The notes below the pieces were generated by a model. It was given only the letters and a program-made list of their open reading frames with translations, was not told where the DNA came from and ran no database searches. DNA of 64,000 nucleotides from Daldinia sp. FL1419 (lineage: Eukaryota > Ascomycota > Sordariomycetes > Xylariales > Hypoxylaceae), in the NCBI GenBank assembly GCA_025201765.1, contig MU623344.1, positions 434,001-498,000 on the forward strand. The letters run 5' to 3'. Below, piece after piece: positions 48,068-60,183 of the stretch. The first letter of the stretch is position 1. The number at the start of each line of letters is the position of its first letter. A program made the translations under genes and the position numbers.

Positions 48068-50089
48068 ATGAGACAGACTCGTCGGAACAGCCCTAGCAGC
48101 CTCAGTCAACGGTCGGCACAAACTTCCGATTCATCGGAAAAGGGTTGCGGAAATAGTCGACGATGCGACGGGTTAAAGCCCACAAGAAAGAGGGCAAGTA
48201 AGCCCAAAGTCCGAACAGGTATAAAAAAAACCTACCTATTCCCAATCAGCTTGAGATCGGGACCGGTTAACTAAGATCTGCTCCATCGTATAACAGGCTG
48301 TATCAGCTGTAAAAGAAGACATGTTAGTTCATCTTGACAGCTTCCGATTTCCCCGACATCCGGATGCTTTGTTGGTATTATCGGGCTGCAAATCTGCGGC
48401 CATGATAATTCATACTTACTTCTCCCCGTCAAATTCTTAGCTATGATCGCAATTACTGACTCAACCATCAAATAGGTCAAATGTGATGAGGGAAAGCCGT
48501 CTTGCGCAGAATGTGAGCGTCTGGGACTTATATGCGAGGGCTATGCTCCGCCCAAAGTCAAGACGGCCTCGTGTCGGCCTGAAAGATTACTACTACCAAA
48601 GCCGAAGCTCGCCTCGGGGCAGCCAGCTAAGATCGCTACTGTATCCCAATCGGCAGACTACCGATCACCAACTCCGCTAATGCCTACGTTCGGTTTTGAA
48701 CTAAACGACGACGACAAGTGGTACTTTACGCTGTTCCGGGACCAAATAGCTCATGAACTATCGCCTTACTTTCGGTCGACGTTCTGGTCCCAGACTTCTC
48801 TTCGGGATAGCATGGTCAACAGATGTATCCACCACTCCATCCTCAGTATAGGTGCCTACGGCCGCGCTCTAATGGACCTTCGCGAGGGGTACACGGTCAA
48901 CGGTAAACGGTGTCGGACGTGGTGGCCTCCGTCGGCACTAAACCGACACCACCAAGCAGCCCTAATTCATCACGCCAAAGCACTATCTCACCTGCAATCC
49001 AACATCAGGACGTACGGAATAGACGGCCGCCTAACGATGGCCGCAACCCTGTTATTTATCGTGTTCGAGAACATGCAAGGGAACTATCTCAGCTCCGGGA
49101 ACCTCATACGCAGCGGCATCAAGGTCATGCGGAATATCCGAGGGCCGGACACCAAGTCCATCCTACGCCGCCAATGGAATCGATGTCTATCCGCCCCGCG
49201 AGACGAAGTCGACGAGATGACAACCATGTTCGCGCGCCACAGCGTGGCCACAGCGTGTGCGCCGTTCGCGCACGGGAAATTCGCATACCACATCCTCCTC
49301 ACGGAAGACGAAGACGAGGACGGCGACACGGGACTCGACGGCCCCTTCGCGTTCTCCCCACCACATACCCTCGACCAGGCGCGGCAGATATGGGACCACC
49401 TAATGGTGCAGATCGCGAGCTTCCAGGCCAAGATCGTGTGGCACAATTCGAATCTCGAGTACGACTTCGACGAGCCCGCCGCGTTCCGCGACCAGGCCAT
49501 GTACCTCGCGCAACTAAACGACCTGGGCGTGACGCTGGACTCGCTGCTCTTCAGCACGGTGGACGTGCGGGATCGCCAGGGTCTCGAGCTACTGCGCATG
49601 CACCACACGATAGCGACCGTATCGACGTCGTGCTGCTTCGACTCCACGGAGATGATGTACGACCAGTACATCCCGCAGTTCGAGGACGTGGTCCGGCGGT
49701 GCAAGCAGTTCGCGGACTTCCCGTCGGGAATCACCACCAAGATCGGCTTCACCAACGAATCCGGCCGGCTGCCGCTGCTCGCGTTCGTAGGCATGAAGTG
49801 CCGCAAAGCGAGCGTGCGCCAGGAGGCCGTGGACCTGCTGACGCAGTGCGACTGGCGCGAATCGACCTGGGACAGCGAGAACCTAGCCAGCGTGGTGACG
49901 GGGATAATGAGGCTCGAGGGGCAGCTGGATCCGATCGATCCCGACTACCTAGTCCCCGCGAAGGAGCGCTACGTGTGGACCAACATATTCTGGGACTTCG
50001 AAAAGAGGCAGATGCTGCTCGAGTATACCAAGGTGCTGCCCAACGAGCTCGGCGACTTGGATAAGGTCAGCTACGTGGTGCCCCTGTAG
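48068..50089 (+). CDS. Zn2Cys6 fungal transcription factor
   Basis: Three exons, 48068-48218, 48297-48322 (26 nt) and 48476-50089, total 596 aa. The binuclear zinc cluster is assembled only after splicing: GCISCKRRH from the small exons joins VKCDEGKPSCAECERLGLIC, giving Cys 52, 55, 62, 69, 72 and 79 with spacing C-x2-C-x6-C-x6-C-x2-C-x6-C. A basic linker follows and then the fungal-specific regulatory region (MPTFGFELNDDDKWYFTLF, LHLQSNIRTYG-like helices, AATLLFIVFENMQGNY). Such proteins are nuclear DNA-binding regulators, often of nearby pathways, but no cluster is present here and the target is unknown. Third-codon positions become strongly G/C from about 48900 to 50080, unlike most genes in the window; this creates long open shadows in other frames. 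The gene converges on the Cys-rich protein gene. Confidence 0.93.
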
Positions 50090-50424
50090 GCACATCTTCG
50101 TTCGGCATGGCGTAACTTGGGAAATATCATATCACAACGGGGTCAGGGGGGCGCTACGGGTTGCGGCACGTATATCGACTATTGCAACTACTGATCCAAG
50201 ATAGCTATTAGAATTGATAAAACATGACCCTTAATTCCAACAAGAGTTTCACGTTGGGCTTGGTTCTGCGATGTGACTTTTACTATATATACTCTAGATT
50301 ATACAACTAATCGCAATAGCTAAGAACCCAAGCCAAAGATACCTAGGTTAGGTAGATGAGTATTGCTATACGCAGTACTCCAATACGTGATAGACCAAGT
50401 AATGAAACACCCCCCCGGACTCCC
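50090..50424. other. Short intergenic region between convergent genes
   Basis: 3' flanks of the Zn2Cys6 gene (plus) and the Cys-rich protein gene (minus). Contains TACCTAGGTTAGGTAG at about 50340. No terminator motif can be named. Confidence 0.45.
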
Positions 50425-53301
50425 CTAGCGCCTCGCCTTTCTCGCCGCGTTCAGCGAGGAGAGTATATCGTCGTATAGACTATCTGCCTCGCCCCTCTTG
50501 CGCTTCTTCTCCCCCCCTACAGCCAGGGCCATACCAGCGCCAGGGCCAGCACCAGCGCCGGGGTCGGCTCGTCCGGCGGGAGCGCCATAAGCGTCAATCC
50601 CCTCGCCGCCGATTTCCGTATCGTAGTATTTGTATCTAACGCGCGGATAAGTCAGCAAGTTATATATTTACGTAGAGCGAGGCGTTGCGGGACCGATCCT
50701 AGAAGCCAGGATTCGCCAACCGCTCCGAGGGGTCTACGTACTCTCTACTCGGGTAGCCTGTGCTGCTCTCCCATCCGCCCCAGGGGTGATGTTTGGGGTT
50801 TGTATTGTCTGTGAATTGTTAGCCGGGGTCCATTTTCATCTCCCCCCTTTCTCTTCCTAGACGGTCGGGGAAAAACCTACGCATAGTCCTGTTTTTAGCA
50901 TGGACGGGCCCATCGTTCGGAATATCATGCGCCGTTTTAGGGAAAAACCTTCGGCGAATCGTCCGGAAGCGGCCGTCGGCGTACCTCCTTTCAGCATTCG
51001 GCGTGATGCGTCTACCGTTCTGCTGGAAGCCCGAAGGGTTTACAGTCGCAGCAACGGCGTAACTGTGGAAGCGGTCGTTAGCATGGTCGTTTACTTATAG
51101 ATGCGGATATGGATCACTGCGTACCTGTATATTGGATTATCGCCAGTGCGTTTCGCATCGGACATCGCAGTACAACCCTCCTCGACACATTGCCAAGGCG
51201 ACTTACAGTTGGGGCAGGCATACGCGTTGGAACATATCGCACATGAGTATTGCCACCCGCAAGAGATACAATTATTCCAAGCACGATGTTCCTTGCAATA
51301 CCAGCCTTTTGTCCAGCGCTGATCCAACATAGCCTTCCTTTCTGACTCGGTTCCTACCCTTCCAGGTGGCGGTTGGCTCCTACACCATCTACCCAAACCT
51401 AGGTACGGGGCGCGGCGGTCTCTATCCATATGTTTTACGAGGCGATCGCGTAGCGTTTTGACGCTGCGCTGTGCGGACTCATACTCGTGCCAAAACGGAC
51501 CGTCATTCCCAGGGTATTTGTTGCAAATTTCACTTATCCGGTTAACGTATGGCCTGTAATAGTCGTTTTGCACTTGCTGATGTATATTGTTGTTCCTCGG
51601 ATCCACGGCGTCCACGGTACCCTTCCAGCATAGGAAACTGTTGATTATATCTATGTCGTTCGCGAATCGACGGTCGCCAACTGAAAAGGGGTCGACTTGG
51701 TTAGCCTCGGGAAGTGGAACAAAACGCGACGGGCGTTACTTACGTAGTCGGGCTGCAGTATGGTATTCTATTTTATACACGCCTTCGAAGAGCTCCAATA
51801 CAATTCTGGTATCTAAATGGTTCCTTTCGAATTCCCCCTTGTGACGGCCGGGGAAATGATCTGCCCAGTTGGCATACCATTCAACCGCTCGAGTGTCGTC
51901 GGTTAGATTCGCAGAATGTATAGCAGAGCTAAAATACCGCGATGATAGTTGTACGCTTGAGTCAGTAATTTGGTCTATCGTATCAGTGGCGTCACGGCTG
52001 TTTATATCTGTGATCCGGTCCCTGCGCCCAAAGTCTTTCATATACCTCAGACGTCCCATCATGGTGAACCCGACAAAGTTCATGATCTCATGGTGGAATC
52101 CTGTCTTCCTCAATTCGGCAACATCCCAACCGTACATTTCAGCGATTAAGGTGAACAGGCGTTCGGCGCCGGCGCCACGGTTCAAGTTTTCCAACTCCAT
52201 CTGGAGCGACTTGAATTCTCTTAGTACCATGTCGAAATCCTCGAGGATGTCCTGTCCTGCTATGTTCGTGTGCAATCGTCTAGTGGCTTTGGTTAAAGAA
52301 CCCGCCGCCCAACCTGCCATATCGGCATCTCGTGAGTACTCTCCTGCGTTTGACAACTCGCCCAAAATGGCGTTTACGAAGTCCTCTGGGGTTGTATACT
52401 CATGAGCATCTTTAAGGACTATCATGAGGTCGTAAGCGTCGTGTTCCTCGCCTTCTATCCTCGGTAATCTCTGGCCTTCATCCGTCCTGGGCACCTGCTC
52501 GGATGGTTCTCTGGTATAGTAGCGACTTGAAGTTGGTAGCGACTTGATAAACCAAGTACCGCGGTTTTGTATTCTGTATTGCTCATCTTCGCCCAAAACT
52601 TGCACGCGCGGATCTATGGGGGGAACCGTAAGGGTTTGTGGTGGTTGAGGTCGATTATCCTCAGCTCCTTCTCCACCACGTCGTCGTCGTCGATCTTCCT
52701 CCTCTAGCCGGCGCTGCTCCTCACGTTCGGCCTCAGTGCGACGCCAGGACGGATATCCAGGTATCCGACGGTCGGGCTGGAGTATCCTACTAGGGCGGGT
52801 TGACCCCTCTGGAGCCGGTGGCGGCGGATGCGGTGCCGGTGCCGGTGCCGGTGCGGGACGTGTCGACGGGGCCTTCGGGGTTGGCGCTGGACCCGGAGGC
52901 TGTGGTGGATCCGGACGTCTCCACGGACCAGGAATAGCAAAACGAGGAGGAGCAGGAGCAGGAGCAGGAGCAGGAGGCGCGGGAGGGATAGTATCGGACT
53001 CTCTCACTGGATCGGGGGGGCCTGCACCTCGCCTCCAAGAGTCCAGGTCCAAGGCGCGCCGTCCCCGGTCCGCACCCGCGCGCAGGTGAGGTGGAACATA
53101 TCTTCCCGGTCCTGTAAATCAGCACAAACTCTATTAGCCGGGCTTTTACGTGTTCGCGATGTGGATAATTTTCTTACTCGGAGGAGACGGATTCCTTGCA
53201 GGGGGCGGATCCGGCTGCTCTGACGGCGGATCTAGATCCATCCGTGAGAAGTCATTGCTAGGAGGAGAGTTCCCCTCGTGATCGTCGCTATTATTGCTCA
53301 T
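50425..53301 (-). CDS. Unrecognised Cys-rich, proline-rich protein (842 aa)
   Basis: Six exons: 53178-53301, 51744-53111, 51125-51680, 50881-51062, 50721-50808 and 50425-50635; all phases agree, giving 842 aa. Residues 1-150 are proline-rich, with PAPAPAPAP-type runs and a basic RRRR stretch. A folded middle part has EHDAYDLMIVLKDAHEYT, LRYMKDFGRRDRIT and AVEWYANWADHFPGRHKGEF. The Cys-rich module (roughly residues 620-665) runs WYCKEHRAWNNCISCGWQY, SCAICSNAYACPNCKSPWQC and VEEGC, about nine Cys with C-x2-C pairs that look zinc-binding. The C-terminus has EYVDPSERYKYYDTEIGGEG, GAGAGPGAG and a basic KKRKRGE signal. The first three exons are strong. The last three depend on frame-compatible introns, one with an unusual GTTGGC donor. 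If they are wrong, the protein would end at 51091 (693 aa). No family is recognised. Confidence 0.7.
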
Positions 53302-54075
53302 GCCTAGAATCTATATCTATTCTGCCTTTGGCTGTGAGGGTTATTGACTATTGCCGCAGATAATTCCCAATAGAATACCGTGGAGAAATAATGCTATATG
53401 CGTTGCAAATAGGGCATAGAAAGAGTCTTGGGATAGATAGGATCTATATTTACGGTGGGAGATTAGTTAGATACCCAAGCATTATTTGTATACCGCGTTC
53501 GGTAGTCCTTTATGTTAGACCACACCGAGTTGGGAAACGAAGGCGATTTGCTCAAAGAAACAACCACGCCCATTGTTTCCAAGGAATGTGTAGACTCCTT
53601 ATCCTCGTTAACAAAACGGGATGATTCCCGTTTTGTTTCTGGAAGGAAGAGGGATAATTGTAGGATATATTAGTAGGCGGGTAGATAGTTGACTCAAGAT
53701 AAACCTGTAATAAATATGCGTGGGTTACGTGGAACCGAGACCACGGTTAAGGGTTGCAAGTAGAGTATTAATAGAGTATTGCCTATCACGGTGTAATTAC
53801 ACTCTGGATAGGTTTGTTGGTGTGGTAGGATGGGGGGATGTTAATGGGGTTTTGGGCAGGCACATAAAGGGGTATTCGTTATTGATTAAATACTTCATCG
53901 ACAACGAAACACCCGCTCGATTACATGCACCGATACTCTTATTAAAGTAAACTTATTTTTATATGTAATCCCCTATCTACTCGGAGTTTGTTTTGGTAGA
54001 CGAAACAGTTGAGGTTAGACTATGTTCATTTGTCCCTCGTTGGGACGTAGAAAAAAAACCAAACATTATTCCTCT
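53302..54075. other. Intergenic region with a perfect 12-bp hairpin
   Basis: Separates the Cys-rich gene start and the ammonium-transporter stop, both minus strand. It contains a perfect inverted repeat AACAAAACGGGA / TCCCGTTTTGTT at 53610-53621 and 53626-53637 with a four-base loop. The region near 53301-53400 should be the promoter of the Cys-rich gene. Small plus-strand frames are unsupported. Confidence 0.5.
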
Positions 54076-55844
54076 CTATACTATTTTTTCGGGACCCTCG
54101 CTGCTCTTAGATGAGCCTGCACGGCCAGCGTGGGAAGTTGCCATCTCGGCTGACCCCGTGAGTAGGTCGCTGGTATGACGCTGTAACTCGACGTAGTCGT
54201 ATGCAAATTCGCCTAACTGGTCATCGTCGATACCAATGTCCTCATTCTCAGCCGAAACGCGTAGGCTTAGGCCTGGGATAAGGTTCAGGAGGAATAGAAT
54301 CACACAGGTTAGTACAAAAGAGTAAGAGAAACCCGCCACGCAGTCCGCGATCTGGTATCCTAGCTGTACGTAGTTGTGGTTGATCCATCCACCTGGAATT
54401 TCGGTGAACCCGTCAAGGGCCGCAATATAGTCACTATAGCGTGATAGTTTGTTTAGTATCTCGTCAACCGTAAGTCAAAGAAGATGTTTGTCAACTTACG
54501 CTGCAAATATACCGGTTAGAAGATTACCAATAATACCACCGATTCCATGAACGGCGAAGATGTCGAGCGCCTCGTCGACGCCCATGATAAACTTGAGCTT
54601 AGTGGCAAAGTTGCAGCCGATACCGCCCACAATACCAAAGACAACAGCAGCCCAAGGAGTCACAAAGCCAGCAGCCGGCGTGATAGCTACGAGACCAGCA
54701 ATAGCACCCGAACAGAATCCGACAACTGACCACTTCTTCTCAAGGCGATAGTCCAGGAGAGTCCACGTGATACCCCCTACAGATGCGGCTAGATGCGTGA
54801 CGATGCAAGCCATAACGGCGCGCATATTAGCAGCGAGGGCAGAGCCACCATTGAAACCGAACCAACCAACCCAGAGAAAGACGGTGCCGAGGACGATATG
54901 AGTGACGTTATGCGGACGGTAGGGCAGACCTGCGGACTTAGCGTAGCCAGCCCTTTTGCCTATCATGACGGAAAACGCGAGTGCGGCAGCGCCGGACGAG
55001 ATGTGGACTGGGGTACCACCGGCAAAGTCGAGACCACCCATTTGAAAAGACCAGCCGTTGGCGTTCCACGTCCAATACGCGATAGGGTCATATACGATAG
55101 TAGCCCAGATGAACATGAAAACAATGCAAGGGAGCACGCGGGCTCGGTCGACAGCTGCGCCAATCGCAAGGGCCGGTCTGAAACGTATGCGCATCCACGT
55201 TAGAGACTTGATCGCGAAGAAACATGCACCAAGGTTATGACCTTGGATTCCATTGGAAAACTCACGTAATAGCGGCGAACATGCCCTGATACAAACAGAA
55301 TAGGAGATCGGGAACCTTGGTACTGCCGACGGAGGGTTGGGCGAGGGTCTTCATGAGGCCGAAGTTGGAGAGATCACCGATGAAGCTGCTGCCGGTGTGG
55401 GAGAAAGTCAAGCTGTAGCCCCAGAAGAACCACTGAAAGTCGACGACGGCGATGGAAAGCATAGCCAGCATGATGAGTGAGAGCGCGGACTTGCGTCGCG
55501 CAAGACCCGAGTAGAAAAAGCCGACACCGGGAACCATAAGAAGAACGAGAGCAGCGCAAGTCATGATCCAAGCGAAGTCGCCGCTCTAGAATATAGCATA
55601 TTCGTGTTAGCATTTTTCTTTTTAACTAGCCCATCCGTTCCCGCTCGACGATAGCAAGCATCTGACGTGCGCCAGGTTCAATTTCTTTTCTTTTCTTTCT
55701 CTTTTTTCTTTTTTTCTTTTTTTCTTCTTCTTATAATAATCGTACCTCGTAGAATTGGTTAAGATCTTGGACGCCGGTAGTATAACCGGCATCCGCATCG
55801 CCGATGGTGCCATTGTACGGCGTAACGTACAAGCTAGCAGACAT
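54076..55844 (-). CDS. High-affinity ammonium transporter (Mep/Amt)
   Basis: Plasma-membrane ammonium channel/transporter of the Amt/Mep/Rh family. Four exons: 55746-55844, 55266-55585, 54500-55177 and 54076-54433, total 484 aa. Visible family motifs: FAWIMTCAALVLLMVPGVGF with FYSGLARRKSAL, DFQWFFWGYSLTFS, IVYDPIAYWTWNANGW, MGGLDFAGGTPVHISSGAAA, LWVGWFGFNGGSALAANMRA, VAITPAAGFVTPWAAVVFG and DIFAVHGIGGIIGNLLTGIF with the channel His. The last exon restores AADYIAALDGFTEIPGGWI and ends in a cytosolic Ser-rich tail. Fungal Mep genes are typically under nitrogen-catabolite control; no GATA-factor sites were scored. Intron 1 (160 nt) holds a long polypurine run on the coding strand. The ATG at 55844 is the first in frame; an in-frame open stretch just upstream without ATG leaves a small doubt about an extra 5' exon. 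Confidence 0.95.
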
Positions 55845-58800
55845 GTTGACGCCGCCGGGAAGAAGACCAGCCGCTGCAACGTAGAATTAAAGAAAAGAGA
55901 AATAATCGAATAATTCCTCCTCGATGAGACAACGCGTCCCAGAAAGCCGGGTGTCGCAATTTGTTTTTTTTTTCAATTAGTGTTAACGATGGACCGAGAC
56001 ACAACGAAGGGAGAGAAGGAGAATATGAAGGTCTTGTTATCAGAAGAGAGTGTCCCAGGGGCGGGTGCCAATGCCTAAATAAATATGACCCAAGCTCAAT
56101 GCAGGTTGATCAGTTAGAAAAGAGTCTCCCTCGACTGGCGGGACAATGTTTATTCAATGTATATGCAATGTACTCTACATGCCATGCTTCAGATGTTATC
56201 TGTGAGGTTGTGAGGTGCCGCGTACATTTCAAAGTACAAGAGGTACGAGGAGGGAACAAGTACAAGAGAAGGGTCATTTTTGCACGGCCTGTACGACCCA
56301 CGCGACATGAAAGAACGAGTAAAGTTCCGATATTAGGAGACTTCAAGGTTCTTTGTTTCTTACAGAGAGGTACCTCCTAACGGTTAAAGATTAGATGATA
56401 TTGCAGGTGCCCAGGTACTGATATCGTAGTTCAGCTCTCGGCAAAGAGATATCGGACCCCTGACTGACTGGTATCTTTCCTATAACTAGTCATTTTTAAA
56501 AGTGAATTCATTGATAGGAGGTAAAGGTAAAGCTACCTTGGTGGAGCTACAACTGATAAGGACCCGAGAAGACGGTGCCAGGGTGGGCTTCCCACGCTTT
56601 CTCGCTAACCTTGCTGCTCTTGGCGTTGCGAGTGGGAGGGGTCCACGGGTCCACGAGTCCACGAGGGTGACTTGACGGCGCCGGATGAGATAGGCGACAG
56701 GATAATCGTACATGTTATGTGGCTGCGTACCCGGAGTATCACCACTAAAAAGAGAAGAAACGCAGCAGTAGGATTCCTCCATGCAGCTCTGCGGAGAAAC
56801 CACGAAAAGTGTGGCGTTCTTTGGACTTGGGAATTGGCTGGCCAAGAAGCAAAAAAACGATGGTACATCGAGGAGGCGCTTGTTTTGCTACTTGGAAGGT
56901 ATTCTATCGCTACCTAGGTATATACCTAGGAATGTAGCTATATTTAATATGAAACTGGTCATCTTACTGTGACCTGGTTACCATCTAACTGCTTCGACAG
57001 CGAGATGCTACTAGGTTACTGAGATCGCATAGTGTCCGCATTCGGATGCTGAAATGCCAACTAGGTCTTCTCTGAAGTACCTTACGGGTGGTGAGATGGG
57101 TCCATGTAAACCGTGAAAGAAAAGGTATAAGTACACCGGTACTACACGGGGACATTTGGCTCAGGGCTGTGCCGTAGGTCTTAGAACCGGGGAGCACGGC
57201 AACAGCCCCAATGCAGATTCGACAAAAATGCATCTATAGGTTCTAAAAGGAGGTACGATATAATGTCCAGCACGTGGCTTCGTGAAGGAGAAAGCCTCGG
57301 CGAAAATGTACATTTGTCTAAGATATGTGGAAGGCGACGAGCATTCGAATTCTGAACCGTCTTTGAAAGAAACGTGTGAATACGTGGAGGAGCTGTGCGG
57401 TGTTGCGGTGTTGCGGTATTGCGGTATTGCGGTGTGGCGATGACCAGAAAGGATAAGTTGGTCTGCAACTGAGAATAGTAACGGGCCTATTCGGTGCGCT
57501 TTCAAGAAGCTGAATAAAAATAAACCGAAACTCGAAAGATTATTCGTTGAAGCTTGAAATTGAAGCAAACAGCTACAACAAGAGAGAGAATATGTTCGGG
57601 TCCGAACTGGCTTTCCTTCTTTGACCCAAGACTAAAATTTACCAACATAGTCCATCATATGATGGGTTTACTATTTAAGGGCATGTTCGCGAGACTTTTA
57701 TTCTTCTTCTGTTAGATATTACCCTGGATTCCATCTATATAAAGATGGTATCGGACGTTCAAGACGTGACATTGGTCGTACAGCTCGAATATCAAGGGTC
57801 GATCAATCCTTGGCTTTTGTTGTAGGCTGTAAAAGAAGATCCGTCGGAGCTCAGAGCTACAACAGCAACACAAGAAGAAAGAAAAAAAGAGCCAACTGTC
57901 CTAACTTAGTGTGCGCCTCTTTACACATTCCTAAGATAAAAAAGGCTTCTAGAAGCAAAACAGATGGCTTGATTCTCATAACCTAGGTTAGATATTTCTG
58001 CCAGTCAGCCGTTAATAAAAATTTGTAAGAAATAATCAGCTTAGGTAGCCAGACAAACCGGATAAGCTGTCGTAGAAGGTCGAAGGAACAAGAGTGAGAT
58101 CGGGCCAAGACTCTGCCAAGAAATACGCCCAGAGATAAGGGAAATGCGCTATCCAATAAGAAGAGGTCTTTATCTCGAAATGGATGTTACAAGTGGAGGG
58201 CCCCCCCTGTTGACCATATCTGGAGCTAAAGGACAGGGCTGCTGGGGCTGCTAGGCTGCTAATTAGCGGAGTAAGAAGCTAGGTTAGGTACCTAGACTTG
58301 GACCTGGACCTGGACTTGAAGCTGGAACGCCCTGATACATACAAATACATACAATCTTGCCTTGTATCATCTCCGCGTCGCATCTTATCGACATCCCTAT
58401 TTCTCGCACACCTACGCTTGAGAAGGGGTCTATTTTATACCTACACAACAACCAGGATAATCCCAATTCTTACATTACGCCCCAAACGCGTTGTCGGCTA
58501 GAGCTAGGCGCTCGGTAACCTTAGGTAGGTAGCGAAACGGCTCGACACAGCCCCGGGTGAGGCATCATGCTGCCACGAATGCTCCGATCAACTGTAAAAA
58601 CCGCGATACCGTCGCGTGACTGTCGCATATGACAAACGCGGCGGGAACGGACATGTCGCGAGTTACCGCTGCCCTCTATCCGTGTAGCGTAAACATATCG
58701 TGTACCGAATTCGCAGCCCGTTTATCTACGTGGCCAAGTTTCATTCCAGCTTTTCCCGCAGTCGATTCTGCTTGTCTCCATACGTACAAGCGTCGTCGCC

Positions 58801-59485
58801 CGGGGCTGTTGCTAAATCAGCCCCAGGAATCTCAGCCCCGCCTGGATGCAGCGGTTGATAGGTATCTCAATATCTCTGTGCCGTGTGGTTATCCGAGTGG
58901 CTTCTACCAAGGCCGCGTCAATGGGCGAGATTAGATTCACTAGTCGTCGATCTATCCAAAGCATGTTGTCCCTCGCGGCGTCACGCCCGCCATAGGTACT
59001 AAGTTGGCATAGCCTTGTAGCCACAATCTATTTGAGGATAAGGCTATGCTCTATTTGCTACGTGCCGACTCGAAATTTCCGAAATCCCTACAGCGTGTGA
59101 TGTACCACGAAGCATGTGGCTCTGATCAAACCAAGCGTAGGACCGGTTACACGCTTGACGTGCCTTGAGACAGCTACGTATGACAAACATGATACGCGGT
59201 TATCGTTGAAACAAGTCGAGCCAAAGTAGTCTGGTACGCCCTCTATAGTACCTAGATAGGCTACCCAAAGTGAGTAAGAAGGGAATCAACTTCATCGTAA
59301 TCTAGGTAGACCCGCATTCCTTATTATATCCTCTCAACGGGGCTATAGAGTGCTTCCGCATAGGTAACGTTCATTCCCGTTATTCTATATCAGGTGTTAT
59401 CTGTTCCTAATCTTGTTACGGCTATCGTGTGATAGGCAGTGGCTCCTAAAGTCCATCACCCGGTACAGGCATGATAGAATCCGGA
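55845..59485. other. Long intergenic region, nothing supportable
   Basis: About 3.6 kb upstream of the ammonium-transporter gene and downstream of the HIT gene. Contains a poly(T) run at about 55961-55973, a TACCTAGGTATATACCTAGG inverted motif at about 56912-56931, a TTGCGGTGT/TTGCGGTAT microsatellite at about 57395-57437, and a C-run near 58201. A TATA-like box (CTATATAAAG) near 57735 is followed at once by a 26-codon ATG frame that ends in TAG and does not splice to anything obvious. The transporter promoter should be in the first kilobase. Confidence 0.5.
57395..57437. repeat. TTGCGGTGT/TTGCGGTAT microsatellite
   Basis: Tandem TTGCGGTGT and TTGCGGTAT 9-bp units, about four to five copies. 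Seen directly; related in composition to the GCGGT array at 25157-25211. Confidence 0.7.
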
Positions 59486-60183
59486 TCACCGTGAACAGAA
59501 TGGCCCATATAATAAAAGACGAGCAGAAAGACCCGGAGCATGCGAACTATTGCTCCTTCTCGACTTTTCCATGAGTTCTCGCACCACCTGCTTCTCCGAT
59601 TTCCACATTAGGGGTAACCACGGGGGGTACTTGAACAGCTTCAACCAGAAATGGGGTTCGACGATAACGTGCATATGAAGATGGTGGATAGAGACGATGT
59701 CCGGCCAGTATATGCTCCCGAAAAGGACCCGGCGGCCGCGGTGAAAGCCCATGTGGACGTCGGCCGGTGGGACATCGGGACAGTAATTTTCCAGGAGCTG
59801 TTGTCCCAACTCTACCATGGAATTTACTAGGGATGAGACTACTTAGTTTCACTTCAGGATATCATATCGAGTCGATTACTAACCCAGAGGCGCATCCTCA
59901 TGCCCCAATTTCTCGACGTCGCGCCAGTCGTGCGACTTGGGCATTATAAGCCAGTGATGGCGTCCTGCTTTGCGTATGTTGTTTATCGCAACGAGTTCGT
60001 CATTCTGGATATATGATTAGTACATACAATACATTGTTTCGGCTGAAGCTTTTGAAGTGGTACCTCGTAAACGATGTTCTCCTCAAATCTACTTCGGTCA
60101 CAGAAAATGCAATGCGTCTGCACCTTTTCCCTCCACTCCAAATGAGTCAAGTAGTGTATGAATGACCGTATCCCCTGGAACAT
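59486..60183 (-). CDS. HIT-domain protein (HINT3/aprataxin-like)
   Basis: Nucleotide-binding hydrolase or transferase of the histidine-triad superfamily. Three exons: 60064-60183, 59884-60004 and 59486-59838 (introns 59 and 45 nt), total 197 aa. The start CIFCDRSRFEENIVYE (Cys 25 and 28) and NDELVAINNIRKAGRHHWL with IMPKSHDWRDV are the usual N-terminal half. The catalytic triad HHLHMHVIV lies at residues 132-140, His-x-His-x-His being 133, 135 and 137. The C-terminus, FWLKLFKYPPWLPLMWKSEK, is apolar and somewhat unlike small HINT proteins. The ATG at 60183 is the first in frame; the codons above it lack a Met. Substrate cannot be told. Confidence 0.9.

Noticed and set aside
49084..49806. 240-codon antisense frame inside the transcription factor
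   Set aside because: Antisense shadow of the same GC-rich exon; no motif.
48910..50064. 384-codon open frame overlapping the transcription factor
   Set aside because: Shifted one base relative to the Zn2Cys6 protein; rich in Arg, Pro and His with no domain, explained by G/C-ending codons of the real frame.
50425..50658. Separate small gene with a basic GAGAGP/KKRKR protein
   Set aside because: The open frame begins without a good start and fits as the last exon of the Cys-rich gene with correct phase and a CTGAC branch site.
54793..55203. 136-codon plus-strand frame over the ammonium transporter
   Set aside because: Antisense to a strongly conserved membrane protein exon.
59767..59949. Plus-strand short frame opposite the HIT gene
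   Set aside because: Antisense to the HIT exon 2/3 junction, no motif.
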